Source: Branchiostoma floridae
Lineage: Eukaryota > Chordata > Leptocardii > Amphioxiformes > Branchiostomatidae
DNA length: 62,000 bases
Direction of reading: 5' to 3'
NCBI RefSeq assembly: GCF_000003815.2
Contig: NC_049994.1
Span: 3,978,254 to 4,040,253, forward strand
In this document: one piece after another, positions 33,974 through 45,790 of the stretch
Layout: each line of letters starts with the position of its first letter
How positions within the stretch are numbered: the stretch's first letter is position 1
Notes under the pieces: generated by a model
Databases searched by the model: none
The model's input: the letters and a program-made list of their open reading frames with translations, nothing else
Told to the model about the DNA's origin: nothing
Position numbers and translations under genes: made by a program

Positions 33974-35275
33974 TTGAAATATGTCTTCTGCTTTCAGTTC
34001 TGCATTCCTTGCTTGAAAATCAGATGTACGGTGAACGCTTAGTATGTTGTTTTTGTTTTTGTTTTGTAGTGACATTTTGGGGCTTTAGCGATACAAGGGC
34101 AACATTTACATTTCCGCCCCCCTCCCCAATTGTCTGTTTATTGAACGATGGCTGCACGAATCCGACACCAATCTCACGCTCAGTTTTCCTCTGATTATCA
34201 AGATTTAGCTTTGCCCTTCTCTTCAGCCAGACATTTTCGATGCCCTCGGATGCACAAGGACGACAGACGTAATTAAGTTACCCATCCAAAAGGAAAGGCT
34301 TAGCTGGAGCTTGGCAAATAGATGAGTTCACGCCATGCTGTCTTGCTCTTCGACAGACATCCAATAAGTCTACCAGACAACAAGCCAGAAAACGCAACAG
34401 ACGCCGCGAATTAGTTAAACCTGTAAAACACATATTCAATTCAACCGTGTTCAGCGTATTACTAGCACTGAAAGTTCATCTGTGTTGGTAAAATACATTA
34501 TAAAGAGATGATTTGTTCTCAAAGTCAAAATAGGCCATCTACATCAGCCCATGTTCATTTGATAATATGGATGACGTCAAAAACTGATGCAAACGTGCAA
34601 ATTAAAGAGGTTGACAAAAAGCTGCCTTCATATGCAATATTAGTCAGATGTACTGAATAATACTTTCTTCATCTTTGCTCTTTCATACCTTCTTCTTTGA
34701 CGTGACTTATAGCTATGGTTTTTGGCATTTTATGGCATTCGTACCTGATCTGTAATTTTTTGCAATCTACGACATATGTTTGCTTATTTTACCGCTTATC
34801 TTTTTTAGTGTTTTGCAAAAGTTCTATCGTCCAATTTTCCTCCTACTTGTTTCTTGCAATCTGAGATTATCATTATTTCTAATGTACTATCAAGAAATAT
34901 AAGATATAATAACATGTAACTGTGTCATCCGACTAACCTAAGCATGCAGCTCCCAGTCAGTGCATTTTTGTATCTCAAGTATTACTGTAAGAGGTAATAG
35001 TTATGATAATATATCTAGCTGCAAAACCTATCCCTAATGCACTCACAAGTCGCTTAAAGCACTGATCTGTATCTTAGTCATATCCCCGTAGCTATACATG
35101 AAATGGTCGCTTAGTTTTATGACCAAAAGCTGGGGGCAACAAAAGTGATGATGAGTGACTCAGAACATGATATGGTTGAAGGAGGTGAATGGAAAAAAGG
35201 TTAAAAATGAAACGATTTAGGGAGACAAGAGTATTTGAGTATTCTGTTGTAGCTGTCGAGGAATAACACTAATCT
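33974..35275. other. No gene recognised
   Basis: AT-rich and unassigned. GATGACGTCA lies near 34571. Confidence 0.5.
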
Positions 35276-35278
35276 ACA

Positions 35279-35350
35279 CCCGGTACTTTTGGGCGAACCA
35301 ATCAAGAGTCCAAACTACAACCGGTTCCTTTATGCGAACCAATCAGGATT
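35279..35350. repeat. Two ~41-bp direct repeats with CCAAT boxes
   Basis: ACCCGGTAC..GGGCGAACCAATCA and AACCGGTTC..ATGCGAACCAATCA. GCGAACCAATCA recurs 41 bp apart. Two CACGTG E-boxes follow near 35459 and 35473. Confidence 0.7.
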
Positions 35351-35731
35351 TTTATTGAAGTTTTTCAACTGTAGTACAACACAAATTATTCTCACCTCGA
35401 ATTTTCAGTCGCTCTTCCGTCGACCTTCTTCAGGAGTGACGATTCAGTTACTCTGATCACGTGACTTAGAGACACGTGATTCGAGTAACGAATCATAAAT
35501 GCCTGGCAGACGATATCGGCCCCCGTCTCTGTTGAGTGTCGGCTGATGTGCTCTTATGTAGATGGCCTCCTTTACCCCCCTCCCAAGTAACACCACTCAG
35601 GAAGAGTGTCCGCAAAACGCAAGCGAATCCAAATAAGAAAGAGCCAAACAATCGTTAACTGCTTCTTTCATGAATATAGTACTAAGATTAGAGCAGCGTA
35701 TTTTTAACATAGAATCGTCACATCACCTAAA

Positions 35732-35968
35732 CTAAGGTGGGGCACTGCATTTGGGGCACTGGTGGGTCCGTGATTTCTCAACGAATTTCAGTGATAAAGA
35801 TTGAATTTTCTTACGTTTTGTGCATTTTTTGTCTTCTAAATCATACTTTTACGTATTACGCAATATCTAAATTATAAAACATCGGCGAAGATGACACAAC
35901 AGTGCCGCAGTGAACAAACCCCGGAGTGCCGCACCGGTGCCCCAAATGCAGTAAGATACCACCTTTAG
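35732..35968. mobile_element. Foldback MITE, ~237 bp
   Basis: The left end CTAAGGTGGGGCACTGCATT then TGGGGCACTGGTG is mirrored by GCACCGGTGCCCCAAATGCA then ACCACCTTTAG at the right end, with a ~12-bp interruption in one arm. No coding capacity. Confidence 0.8.
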
Positions 35969-36770
35969 AGTTCCGCAAAGTGACTTCAAGAAAAACACAA
36001 ACACATATGCAATATCCATTGGAGCAGCACAGAGATTACAATGATGAATGGAGTTCAAATGGGGCTTAGAGGTATTCCTACTCCTCTATTGATGTTTGCT
36101 CAAGGGGTTAACTCTTCATGGCGATCTATAGACACGTCTGCTGGACGTACGTACAAGCTAACTTAGTGGACGGATTTCGGTGTTACGTCCTAAGGCTTAC
36201 AAGAGTGTACAAGAGGTTCAGACAGTCGACCTTGTACTTATTGATTTCAAGGACTTGTCGAAACTTCTTTTTCCAAAGACATATGGACTGGCAATTCCTA
36301 GTTATGGGAAAAGTGGTTTAAGATAGTGTTCCTTGTACTATATGGAAATATATCATTATTACTAAATTACTGACAATATGCATCACATAACATACACTCA
36401 AACACGCACATACACACAAATATAGGCCCAATCGCGGATCCAACTGCACATGCGCTGGTCAAAGGTCATGGTCCCTGGTTTGAAAACAGTTCGTGTCTCG
36501 TACATGGTTTATACATGCAAAGATGTATATATGTATGTGGTCTTCGTCGGTCGGTTTTGCAACAATGTCCAGACGTCTTTTGTTTCAGGAGCCTTCACCT
36601 TCGACCTGCGCATACGCAGTTTTATTCGTGAAGTAACTTATAACACTGAAACATGCACAAATACAAATGCATCAGTTTTATTCATACCAGTTGGATGACC
36701 AAAATACCGTATAATGCCTGCAAGTTCGCGATGATTTGATTTCGAGGTAAGAAAAAAAATTAAGAACAAG
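35969..36770. other. No gene recognised
   Basis: Mixed composition. A short open frame at 36118-36321 has no recognisable domain. Confidence 0.5.
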
Positions 36771-36771
36771 C

Positions 36772-36868
36772 TATAGTGTTCGCTGTGGTTTTGAGTTCGC
36801 AATAGGGCAACATAGTCACATACTGTACAGTACATAAAACTACCGCGAAAATTTCAGGAATAACAGTA
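36772..36868 (+). mobile_element. TTCGCGG MITE, degraded fragment
   Basis: AGTGTTCGCTGTGGTTTTGA then ACTACCGCGAAAATTTCAGG and ACAGTA. Clearly related but with a large deletion. Confidence 0.6.
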
Positions 36869-37189
36869 ACTTCGAATTCCTTGCATATCAGCTGTGTAAG
36901 AACGACCTGTAGGTCGATGACCTAACGGCCAACATGTACTACTTGTAGGGACATAGGAAAAACTACCATTAGTGGTTCGTGATGCAGCTTCGCTTCTTGC
37001 TTAATGCAATTAGTGTAATGCCTTACCATTGGTCGTGTCCGGTAAAAAAAATCAATGCGGCTCTTCCGTTGGAAAACAAAATATACGAGCGTGTTTTACG
37101 TGACATTTACGCATACTTTACACTCAGATTTAAGGTGCAATCATGGCAACCCGTAGCAGCGGTTCTACAAATGAGTGACTTTTATCACT

Positions 37190-37582
37190 TTAACTGTATC
37201 TAGACAGGGCGTTTTTTGGGAGTCCTGGGGACTGGGGTTTTTGGATTTGACCCGTAACGTCATCAAATTAGCATAAATTATGAATATCTCATAAACACAC
37301 AGGACGTTAATGACTTTGATAAACAAGCGTGGTCTAGCAATAAAACCATGAAATCCCACAATACAAACTGAAATTAGTGAATTTGGTAAAATATGCCTGT
37401 CAGAAACCGATCGCCATGGCAACAAGAACAAACTCAAATTTTTTTTCGCAGAACTGTTGCCAACAATATTTTAGGAAAATTCACCAAGTTTTGTAGTCCA
37501 AGGACACGTCGTTCGGAAGTTATGCAACGTCAAAGTTGGCGCAGGCACTTTTAGCCCCCCTCCCCGGTCTAGATAGGGTTAA
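37190..37582. mobile_element. piggyBac-like MITE with TTAA flanks (393 bp)
   Basis: TTAA at 37190-37193 and at 37579-37582. The ends are CTGTATCTAGACAGGG and CCGGTCTAGATAGGG, giving a TATCTAGAC inverted repeat. The interior (AACGTCAAAGTTGGCGCAGG, CTGTTGCCAACAATATT, CGCCATGGCAACAAG) is the reverse complement of 20745-20960 in order. Internal deletion relative to the 897-bp copy. Confidence 0.85.
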
Positions 37583-38240
37583 GTTCACGTGAGAAAACCC
37601 TTTTCCCATGCAATTTTACGACGACGTGACTTTTTACGGCGATGTTTTGAAACCTTACGAATCATACCTAGGCCCAGGGCTAGTGAGCTTTACGTAATAG
37701 GTTTTGCCTGTATCAATATATTCAACAGAATTGTATTTACAGTGGCAATTACATGGTCTCACGAAGAGTCAGGCGTACGAATTGATATGTCCTTGAGAGA
37801 GATGGATTAGTACACATACGCGCCCGCAAATGGTATCGTCCTGACGTCATCAACACACAAAATATGTGACGTAGTCCTTTAATCTCGCCTACATACATGA
37901 CGATATCTAGATTGTGCGTCACGCAGAGTTATTGAAATTGACGCACGCTAATAAAGACATGTCAAAGATCGTTAGGATAGCAAAAGTTACATCTTCTAGT
38001 GAAATCACGTACCAAAAGCCTTATCACATATCAAATACTGACATATTTAACACGTTGAGAAATGAGATACGGATAATTACGTGTTTGGAGGAGATAGGGT
38101 ATCAGCCGTATAACACTATACTACCGGTAAATTTTAATTTTGATTTATGACACGCTTTAAAACGAAATTTGATAGGAAGCTTAAGCTGATGTATGTGGAA
38201 AACAAAACCCGTTCCTGTATGCATTATTTACCGTATTTCT
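37583..38240. other. No gene recognised
   Basis: Contains TGACGTCATC near 37841. No supported exon. Confidence 0.5.
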
Positions 38241-38243
38241 AAT

Positions 38244-38430
38244 GTGGCGTCGTATGGCCTAGTGGACGAGTGTTTGACCAAGAACTCAGAGGTCCATAAT
38301 TTGCACTGAACACTACTTTGAAAATGACAATGAGTAAATAAATGGAGACACTGTGTGTTTGAGGAGAGCCACACCTAGAAGACATTAAAGAACCCATCAC
38401 GCTTATCGAAAAGAGTAGAGGTATTTCTTT
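38244..38430 (+). mobile_element. SINE (family D)
   Basis: GTGGCGTCGTATGGCCTAGT resembles a Pol III A-box head. The 3' segment AAAGAACCCATCACGC and AAAAGAGTAG matches the copy at 56632-56893. Confidence 0.6.
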
Positions 38431-38579
38431 AAAAAATCTTTCCGTATATGCAGCTTGTACTCTTCAGTATAAACGTGTCGCGATACTATGAGGCGGTTTA
38501 CCTCAATGCAAACAAAATTGCAAATAATCATAATATCACGCGTACGGCAGTTATGTCTTCGGGTCACTTAAAAGTCATC

Positions 38580-38870
38580 CTCCTAACGCCCGGTCCCCAA
38601 CGGCACTACCTTATGGGGCCCTGCTATCCCATGCCCTATTAGTGGCTATTATGATTGTCGCCACAAACAAGCTGTCGACCAATCAGAGAATAGGCCTTTC
38701 TTGGGCTTGTTGTTGTCGCAAGCTGTCTCGCAAAGGCCGCTGGGAAGCTATCAGCCAATCATGTTACGTATTACCATGACTTTGTTTGCTCACCATGCCA
38801 ACGCCCGATCCCCAACGGCTGACTGCCCATATAAGGGCAAGCTCATTAATATTCATAAGCAAGGCACCCC
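38580..38870 (+). promoter_or_regulatory. Possible promoter: two CCAAT boxes and a CArG/TATA-like site
   Basis: CCAATCAGAG near 38680 and CCAATCATG near 38755 precede CCATATAAGG at 38827-38836, a perfect SRF CArG box that also contains ATATAAGG. AACGCCCGGTCCCCAACGGC near 38586 is repeated with one change near 38801, so part of the cluster may come from a local duplication. No downstream exon was recognised. Confidence 0.25.
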
Positions 38871-39306
38871 TAATAACCGAATACTGTGGCTGAGTTGTCA
38901 GGGGTGATATCATAGGCTTTGCCGTGATTGTCAACCCTGAGTGTGAGGGTGCTTAAAAGTGTGTTCTTACATATTACAAATGTGCAACAAGTATCCAACA
39001 TCCAAGTTTTCAAAATGTCGGAACTATCGATAAACGAATCTACACCATCACACATGTGTAGTCGATTATTTGTAGGCGACAGATTCAACGCCAGACAGAC
39101 GATGTCTGTACGGGGTCACGCGGGGTCATCCCCTGCAAGACAAGTGCCGCGTCAGTGGCGCCACGCCAGCCATTTTAGCACTTGTCGTCGTCTTTATCGT
39201 CAACAGTGATGGAAGCGTAATTCGATCTTGTCGTTGTCGTATTTCTAGGGATTTCGAATAGACTACGGTTTAATGCCAAGGGAAAAAATATCTCATTGTA
39301 CTGTAA

Positions 39307-39497
39307 TCTCCAAGTAGATCCCACGGTAGCGTAAGATAGTATTAAACGCTAACAGAGGAGTGAAGCCGGCCTAGGACTCTTAGTAGTAGGGGTGAGTTTG
39401 GCTACCTGTTAAGCTATATACACTGCTATGCCGGCTGCACTCCTCTGCCAGCCTTTGATACTATCTTATGCAACCGTAGGATCTGCTTGGAGATAAA
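39307..39497. mobile_element. Foldback MITE, ~66-bp arms
   Basis: Left arm: ATCTCCAAGTAGATCC, GCGTAAGATAGTATTAAA, AGAGGAGTGAAGCCGGC. The right arm gives the same order in reverse complement with scattered mismatches. The loop is about 55 bp. Confidence 0.85.
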
Positions 39498-39499
39498 CT

Positions 39500-40900
39500 G
39501 CACTGCGACAAATTTCGCCAAACATTCGCGAAGTGCGCAGCAAATCGGCGCAATTTGTCGCCTGAAATTGTGAACTTCTTGATATTTGGATGGCAAAAGG
39601 GCGCAAAGGGGTGCAAATGGGCCCAAAACGCTGCAAGTATTTTGCTGATAAAGTTTTAATCATTGCACATTCTTTTTTCGTATTCTCCAAAAAAGTTATC
39701 CTGTACAAAAACTGAGAATGTGACATTCAAGACATTACTCTCTTATTTATTATTCATCTGGGCTTCATACGCATTGCGTTGCAAAACGTTGCCTCAAAAT
39801 TCGCAAATTTAATAGCGCAATTTGGCGCAATCTAGTGCAGAGATACGTGCAAGTGAGTTCCTAAGATAAAAAAGATACCACTTTGCATCAGTTAAGTAAG
39901 AGGCAGCGACTAGGAAAGCATAACTATGCACAACACATCTTAAAAGCGTTGGCCAAAGAGGTACGGAGTCAAGGGCAATTAGACTTGTTTTCTGTGTCTG
40001 TGAGTACAGCAATCGCTTAGTTTGAAGTCAAGCCTTTTGAGTAAGTGGCTAATAGGGGCTTTGCTGACGAAGCAACGCGGCATAGTGGTCGATCGAAGGA
40101 AAAGGCTTTTACTCTTGGCGTAGAAACGTATACTAGAGAAATTGAGAGATAAACGCAGCAGTTTGGGTAAGGACCCGGTCGCAGTCGTCGTGCGATTGTC
40201 CTGCGATCGTCGTACGACTGTCGCACGACCGCAAACCGATTGCTTTCTTGGGATAGTCTTGTATGTATCGAATGATCCTTGTAGGGAGCTGGTTCTTTCA
40301 CAGCCATTTGAAAAAATCTTCGTCATAACAAAATCGTCAAAGATCAAGATTTGGGCTCGGCCGACGTGCTCTAAATTGGCATTTTCGGCCGAAGTACGAC
40401 CGACGTCCTAGAACTCCAGGTGACTTTTTGGTAGCTCGTTCGTAGGGATTTAGATATCCGTGTTATGTATGTCAACTATGCACCAAAAGGCTAGAAAACA
40501 AATGTCCAAATTTATATTTAGCTTTAACTTTCGAGAATGACACACCGAACCCACTCCATTTTTGCGAAAATACGACCGACGGTAGGGCGATTTTGAAATT
40601 TGGCAAGGTCAAGCAAATCTAAACATTTGGCAGCCGTTCGCTTGACTTATAATGCAGGCTTTACGGTGAACGTCTACACAACTATGCCTATTTTTCGAGA
40701 AAAAAACTTATACGGTGCGTTGTAGTCTCAGTGACATTAAACTACGACTTGAAATCCACAAGCTAAAAAAACAACAACAACCTACCGTACCTCTCCAGCA
40801 ATAAACGCAGCCTCCTGAAGTTAGAAATAACGTAATTACCTTTCCAGGTATTGAAGCGTGGTTCCTATCTGAAGTTTATAGGTTTTTTATCCAGCTCTTA
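39500..40900. other. No gene recognised; GTCGTGCGA-rich repeat
   Basis: 40165-40235 is dense in GTCGTGCGAT, GTCGTACGAC and GTCGCACGAC, followed by TTTCTTGGGATAGT as at 15068. 40370-40590 has recurring TACGACCGACG. Probably a degraded DNA element. Confidence 0.4.
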
Positions 40901-40913
40901 AGCCGCGTGGAGA

Positions 40914-41100
40914 ACAACGATACGCCCATGTACGTGTGGGTGTCCTCGGTTTTGATGTTCTGGAGATCTGTATCTACGTCAATGGTAGGCTCCTTTCTAA
41001 TAACTGAAAAACAGAACGACACGCCCAGAAATGAGTGGGTGTCCTTCCAACTTTTCGTGTTCTCGTTGATACCACATGGTATCTACGTCAAAGCCAACCT
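40914..41100. repeat. Two ~105-bp tandem copies with short hairpins
   Basis: AACGATACGCCC..GTGGGTGTCC and AACGACACGCCC..GTGGGTGTCC start the copies, and TATCTACGTCAA closes both (near 40971 and 41080). Each start can fold (GACACGCCCA against TGGGTGTC). Confidence 0.75.
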
Positions 41101-41129
41101 TCGTTGTAGTAAGTTCTCAACGTGAGGGG

Positions 41130-42300
41130 ATGATTGCAGAAGTTACAGAATTGTTTTTAAATGAGCTCCCGTTATCAAGCAGGTTTCTCCATGCATTTTA
41201 CTTGCTTTACGAGTAACCAGAGTCACCTGAAGGGAGTTTAAATTTATAGCGTCAGCAGAAAATTGAGGACTGAACTGATAGGTAGAGAAAAGGGTCGGGC
41301 TCTGTCGTCTTGGAGGGGATACTATTTACATGAATAAAAGGAAGATGCCTAATCATGGAATCGGGTGAAATGTGGTCTTGTTTAAGGTTGCTAACTTATG
41401 AATTAAGGGTTCTGGATTTCAAACCTCAAGCCCCAGTGTTGTGGCCTTGGAAATGTCCACTCCCCAAGTCAAAATAACTACCTAGCTTGGGGACGTCCAT
41501 GAGTCCTTATAAGCAATTAACGTAGTACAGTGCCACATTTTATTCATTCATTCATTTATCCATTTATTTTCCTAATGTCCTTGTCTATAACCGAAAGCAA
41601 ATACAAGCGTATTCTCTTCACCAAGGTTAACAAATCGTTAGCAACTTTGCTATTAAGCCAATTTCTAGCCTCTCAACTGACGACACTAATTCTAAAACAG
41701 AGAGAATGAAACAAAGGCACGGTTACGGCCACGCATCGCCTGACCAATTCCTGAATTCTCCACAAATACTCCGGCGCTAGGAGGCAAGTCAAGCATGCGG
41801 TCTCTGGCAACATGCACAATATCACGCGCTTAGTGACGTCATTGTTCTGACGTAGCCAAGCATTGTGTAGCCATAGCCATCGAGAAATACGCCAAATTGA
41901 GGCTTAAGACGGTAACGTGGGGTATATTAAGAACCATCGATTGTACGTAAGCGTTGGCGAGATGTTGCATTAAACGTAGTCGACTGCGTCAATGAAACGC
42001 TTCAAACACAATAAACATGATTTTTGTTGCTAAGTCAGTACTTTTACGCCCCCTCCCACCCACACCACATATACAAACAAGCATTAAAGATGCAAAACTT
42101 CAAACGCTATGTGAAGTGCTTCAATAGTATTTTAAGTCAAGTCTGTCGCACTGAAAACAGTCATATGAAAAATAAACCTGAAGGCTGACACTGATGCTAA
42201 ATTGAAAACAAATGTTTTGTTTTTAACACAACATGACTCCATTGTGAAATAAAATGCTATCAGCTACATGTATTTCTTTGAAGATTATGTCATACTTATC
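41130..42300. other. No gene recognised; one SINE-like relic
   Basis: 41398-41500 (GTTGTGGCCTTGGAAATG, CCTAGCTTGGGGAC) resembles family C. The remainder is AT-rich. Confidence 0.4.
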
Positions 42301-42304
42301 CATC

Positions 42305-42448
42305 TCTAACCCCAACCCCTAACCCTAAGCCTAGCCATAACCCTAACCCCTAACCCTAAGCCTAACCTAACCCTAACCTCAACCCTAACCCTACCCCTAA
42401 ACCGAACCCTAATAACCCCTTACCCCAACGCTGCCGCCTAACCCTAAC
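42305..42448. repeat. Degenerate interstitial telomeric repeat, (CCCTAA)n
   Basis: About 144 bp of CCCTAA and variants (CCCCTAA, GCCTAA, CCTAA), with several exact CCCTAACCCTAA-type pairs. The G-rich strand (TTAGGG) is the minus strand. Unique sequence flanks both sides, so it is internal and not a scaffold end. Confidence 0.92.
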
Positions 42449-42977
42449 GGAGATTTAATTTCGCCATGGGAAGAAAATATCATTTTCATGATGGCTCTTA
42501 GTTCAAGATTATAACAAAAGAGGGCCAGGTAATAATAATAAAGCCTAGTAATAGGACATCAAGGATATAATCTATATTATGCACTGCAACCGCCAAATAT
42601 TTGTACTAAAGCGAATACAATAAACTGGATTTCTGTGAACTGCAAAATGGATATGTCGCAAAAGTGTCACAAGAGGCATTTGTCTGCATCCTTCAAAATT
42701 ACGTCTCTGTAACACATGGGAGACCGCCACGGAAAATCGATAAAACAACCCCTGAAATTATCGATTCCTGGATTTAAATCTTCTTTAGACACCTCATTTT
42801 TTTTTGCTACCGATTTGAACCCAGTTCTAAGACCACAGCAAGTTAATTTTACGGATGACATCCTCTGCAGATCGCAAAAATAATGAAAACAAGACGGGAA
42901 ATGGAAAAAAAAGATGGCTAAATTGTCAAACACACCATAAATGTTGTAACAAGAATTGGAGTGACAAAACATTGTAG

Positions 42978-43712
42978 CACATCCAACGACTCTTTCATTC
43001 CTGTATACTCAAGAAGTTATTTGGCACTGCTAACAGGTTAAAGCAAGCACAGTCCTTGACAGTCGAAATTGACCAAGAAATCATAGAAAGAGTTCATACG
43101 TTCAAATATCTTGGTATGTACCTTGACTCCCACCTGTCCTTTAATGAACATATAGACAAAGTTTGTAGTAAGGTGTCACAGAGGATTGGACTACTTAGAC
43201 GCCTCAGACACTGCCTGACTTTCAGTATTGCTGACATGTTGTACAAGACTATGATATTGCCTATTTTCGACTATTGTGACACTGTCTGGGGAACCTGTGG
43301 GGCCACCAAACAACGGCAACTACAAATACTACAAAACAGAGCGGCAAGGGTGGTGCTACAACGTAGGCAACGGGACATCAGCATTGTGAACCTCCACCAA
43401 ACTCTCAACTGGAAATACCTGGCTGATAGGAGATTTGAGCACACGTGCATTATGGTTTTCAAATGTCTGACAGGCTTGGCACCAACATACCTATCCGCCA
43501 CATTTCAGCACAACTCTCGTATCCATACTTACAACACTAGGCAGACCACTAAACTACACCCACCAAGCTACACCACCACATGTGGACAAAAAACATTTGC
43601 ATACACTGGCACTAGCCAGTACAACAAACTAGCAGATAACATAAGAAACATCACAACACTAAAAGGCTTTAAAACAGCTCTGAAGAACACATGTATATCT
43701 GACCTCAAGTAA
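42978..43712 (+). pseudogene. LINE reverse transcriptase, C-terminal fragment
   Basis: The open frame runs from a stop at 42975 to TAA at 43710. The recognisable part begins KKLFGTANRLK at 43011. Counting from the TTG at 43056, FKYLGMYLD (residues 16-24) is the late RT motif. LPIFDYCDTVWG (68-79) is the usual end of the RT core in CR1/L2/Jockey-type elements, and the thumb-like C-terminal region follows. The catalytic FADD-type motif and endonuclease are absent, lost by 5' truncation. There are no internal stops over more than 210 codons, which suggests a fairly recent insertion. It is not a functional gene by itself. Confidence 0.88.
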
Positions 43713-44141
43713 TATTGGAACTTAGTATGGAAAAGCATCTTTGTCTCTGATGTGCCTTACTGTTTGAATTTTTTTGTTTGTTCAATATTTACATATGATT
43801 TACTATCCATACTTTGTAAATTTCAGTTTCATTAATTTTCGATTTACACCTGATTTGATATATGATTTGACCTCTGACCTCCACTCCATCTCTTGACATA
43901 TTGATTTTGACCTTGGAACGTTTTCGACATGAGTATGGACACTGATTATGTTTTGACGCACCGGTTTTATGTTTTCTGTACTGTATGTTGTCCCTGGATG
44001 TTCAAAGTTTGACTGATTGTAACCACGTTTTTTGTCCTGTATTTATTATTTTACATGTATGTTTGATGGGCCCCCTTGGAAATCAACTATGCACTGTTGT
44101 AGGGGCTACCCATCTGTTTTCAAGATGAAATAAATAAAAAA
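43008..44141 (+). mobile_element. 5'-truncated non-LTR retrotransposon (CR1/L2/Jockey-like)
   Basis: Reverse-transcriptase C-terminus, stop codon at 43710, a ~400-bp 3' untranslated region and an AAATAAATAAAAAAAA tail near 44127-44143. 5' truncation is typical of target-primed insertion. AAGAAGT occurs at both 43011 and 44142 and might be a target duplication, but the upstream copy is inside the frame, so this is unsure. Confidence 0.85.
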
Positions 44142-44649
44142 AAGAAGTGAACTCATGACTTCCATAGTGGTGCCACTTTTATTCAGTGGAACCTTAAAAT
44201 GGCGGTGACTACAGACGACGTCAGAGCCAAGACTTCGGGAGACCAAACTTTTATTGCCAAACAAGATGGATCCACTTCACAGAACTGCCCAGCACGCATG
44301 CGTGTACACTGGGATAATCCATTACTTGAGCTAGTGGGGGGTTTCACCATGCTACATTTACATCTATCCTACTAGTTTCAATTCGCCAATTACAGTCATG
44401 GCTACCTCACTAGTGTCTCTTCTACAAGTAATTCTCATTCTGGCACAAGTTTTCGTCATTTTTGATACTCGTTATGTTAACCATCTCCGAAGAAGAATTT
44501 TTTTTCTAAAATGAGGCGAATATTTATGACCTTGATGTCCATACATTTGACTTGCTGTGGCTTAATCAAAGCAGTATAGATTTACCTGCAAATCATCCAA
44601 ATGTGATGATTTGAAGAAATGCCTCTCATGCGATCTTGGCTTTTTCCAG

Positions 44650-45050
44650 TTATGAATATAATGATAATCTTTATTGCATATTCATGCCCGAGGGCTAAAT
44701 GCACAAAGGGACCACATATGGTCTTATGGATGCAGAGGAAAAAAGAAACTAGACTACTACAATGGTTTTAAACTAGTCTAAATGGAAAAGGAACTAAGAC
44801 ACACTGTGTTACAATCTCTAATGGCTGCCTCTAACATGTTCTTCTCTCTTTTTGAAACACATGGAGACATATTTACATATTGTGTCGATACCATGATCGT
44901 CCTTGCATAACATCAAGTACTTAAACAAGTCTGTTTTGACATTTTCTTACAGATATTGTCTATTTGTAAAGTATTAAATAGGGATTGGCGTTCGTATTCA
45001 TATAATGTACACTCTAGTAAAAAATGTGTCTCGTCTTCGAGATACAATTT
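44650..45050 (-). mobile_element. LINE 3' end, reverse orientation
   Basis: On the minus strand, AGCCCTCGGGCATGAATATG then CAATAAAGATTATCATTAT forms a polyadenylation signal with an ATTAT tail, as in L2/CR1-like elements. The sequence out to ~45050 is probably its 3' untranslated region. Confidence 0.5.
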
Positions 45051-45117
45051 ATAAATATATAAAAGACAATGTTCTAAGAATGGGATGGACCTACATGTAT
45101 ATCCCAGTTCTCACGAT

Positions 45118-45362
45118 GAAGTGTTTTCAAAAAGAGGTCAAACCATAAGATGTAACGAAGCATTAAAAGATTTAGGTCAAACCTTGAGATATGATGAAGC
45201 ATTTAAAAAGGTGTCAAACCTTAAGATATGTCGAATGATTTTTTAAGAAAGAGACTAAACCTAAGATGTGGAGAAGCACTGTAAAAAGAGGTCAAACAGT
45301 GAGATTGAAGAAACTTTAAAAAAAGGTCAAACCTTAAGATGCGAAGAAGCCAAACCTTTAAG
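45118..45362. repeat. Tandem array, ~45-50-bp unit, about six copies
   Basis: Units of the form GAAGCATTTAAAAAG, AGGTCAAACCTTAAGATG recur with drift. Confidence 0.85.
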
Positions 45363-45399
45363 TCATGTACGTAGAAACAGACGATACACATAAAGACCT

Positions 45400-45790
45400 G
45401 ACATTTTATACTATATGTACGTTATTATATCTGTGTGTCAGATATATAGATAGACGAGATATTTTGTACCTCTTTACGTTATCGTATCTGTCGTATCTGT
45501 GTATCAGATAAATATACATGTTGTACAATTTACCTTATTGTATAAGTAACTACTATTGATAAGTAGAGTAGATATTTGTAGCCTTTTTGCGTTATTGAAT
45601 CTGTGTATGAGATGAATGTGTAGACAACAAATTTTCCATACGTTATCTTATCTGTATCTAAACGATATCAGAAAGATAAATATGACTGGATATTTGTACA
45701 TATGTTATTGTCTGTGTGTATTAGATGAAAATGGACTACAAATTTATACTTCTTGTGTATATGTTAGCGTATCTATGTACATGTATCCCC
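45400..45790. repeat. Degenerate tandem array, ~75-85-bp unit
   Basis: TACGTTATTATATCTGTGTG, CAGATAAATAT and ATATTTTGTAC phrases recur about five times. Confidence 0.65.

Noticed and set aside
42305-42448. True chromosome end
   Set aside because: Ordinary sequence continues for more than 19 kb on the far side and the repeats are degenerate.
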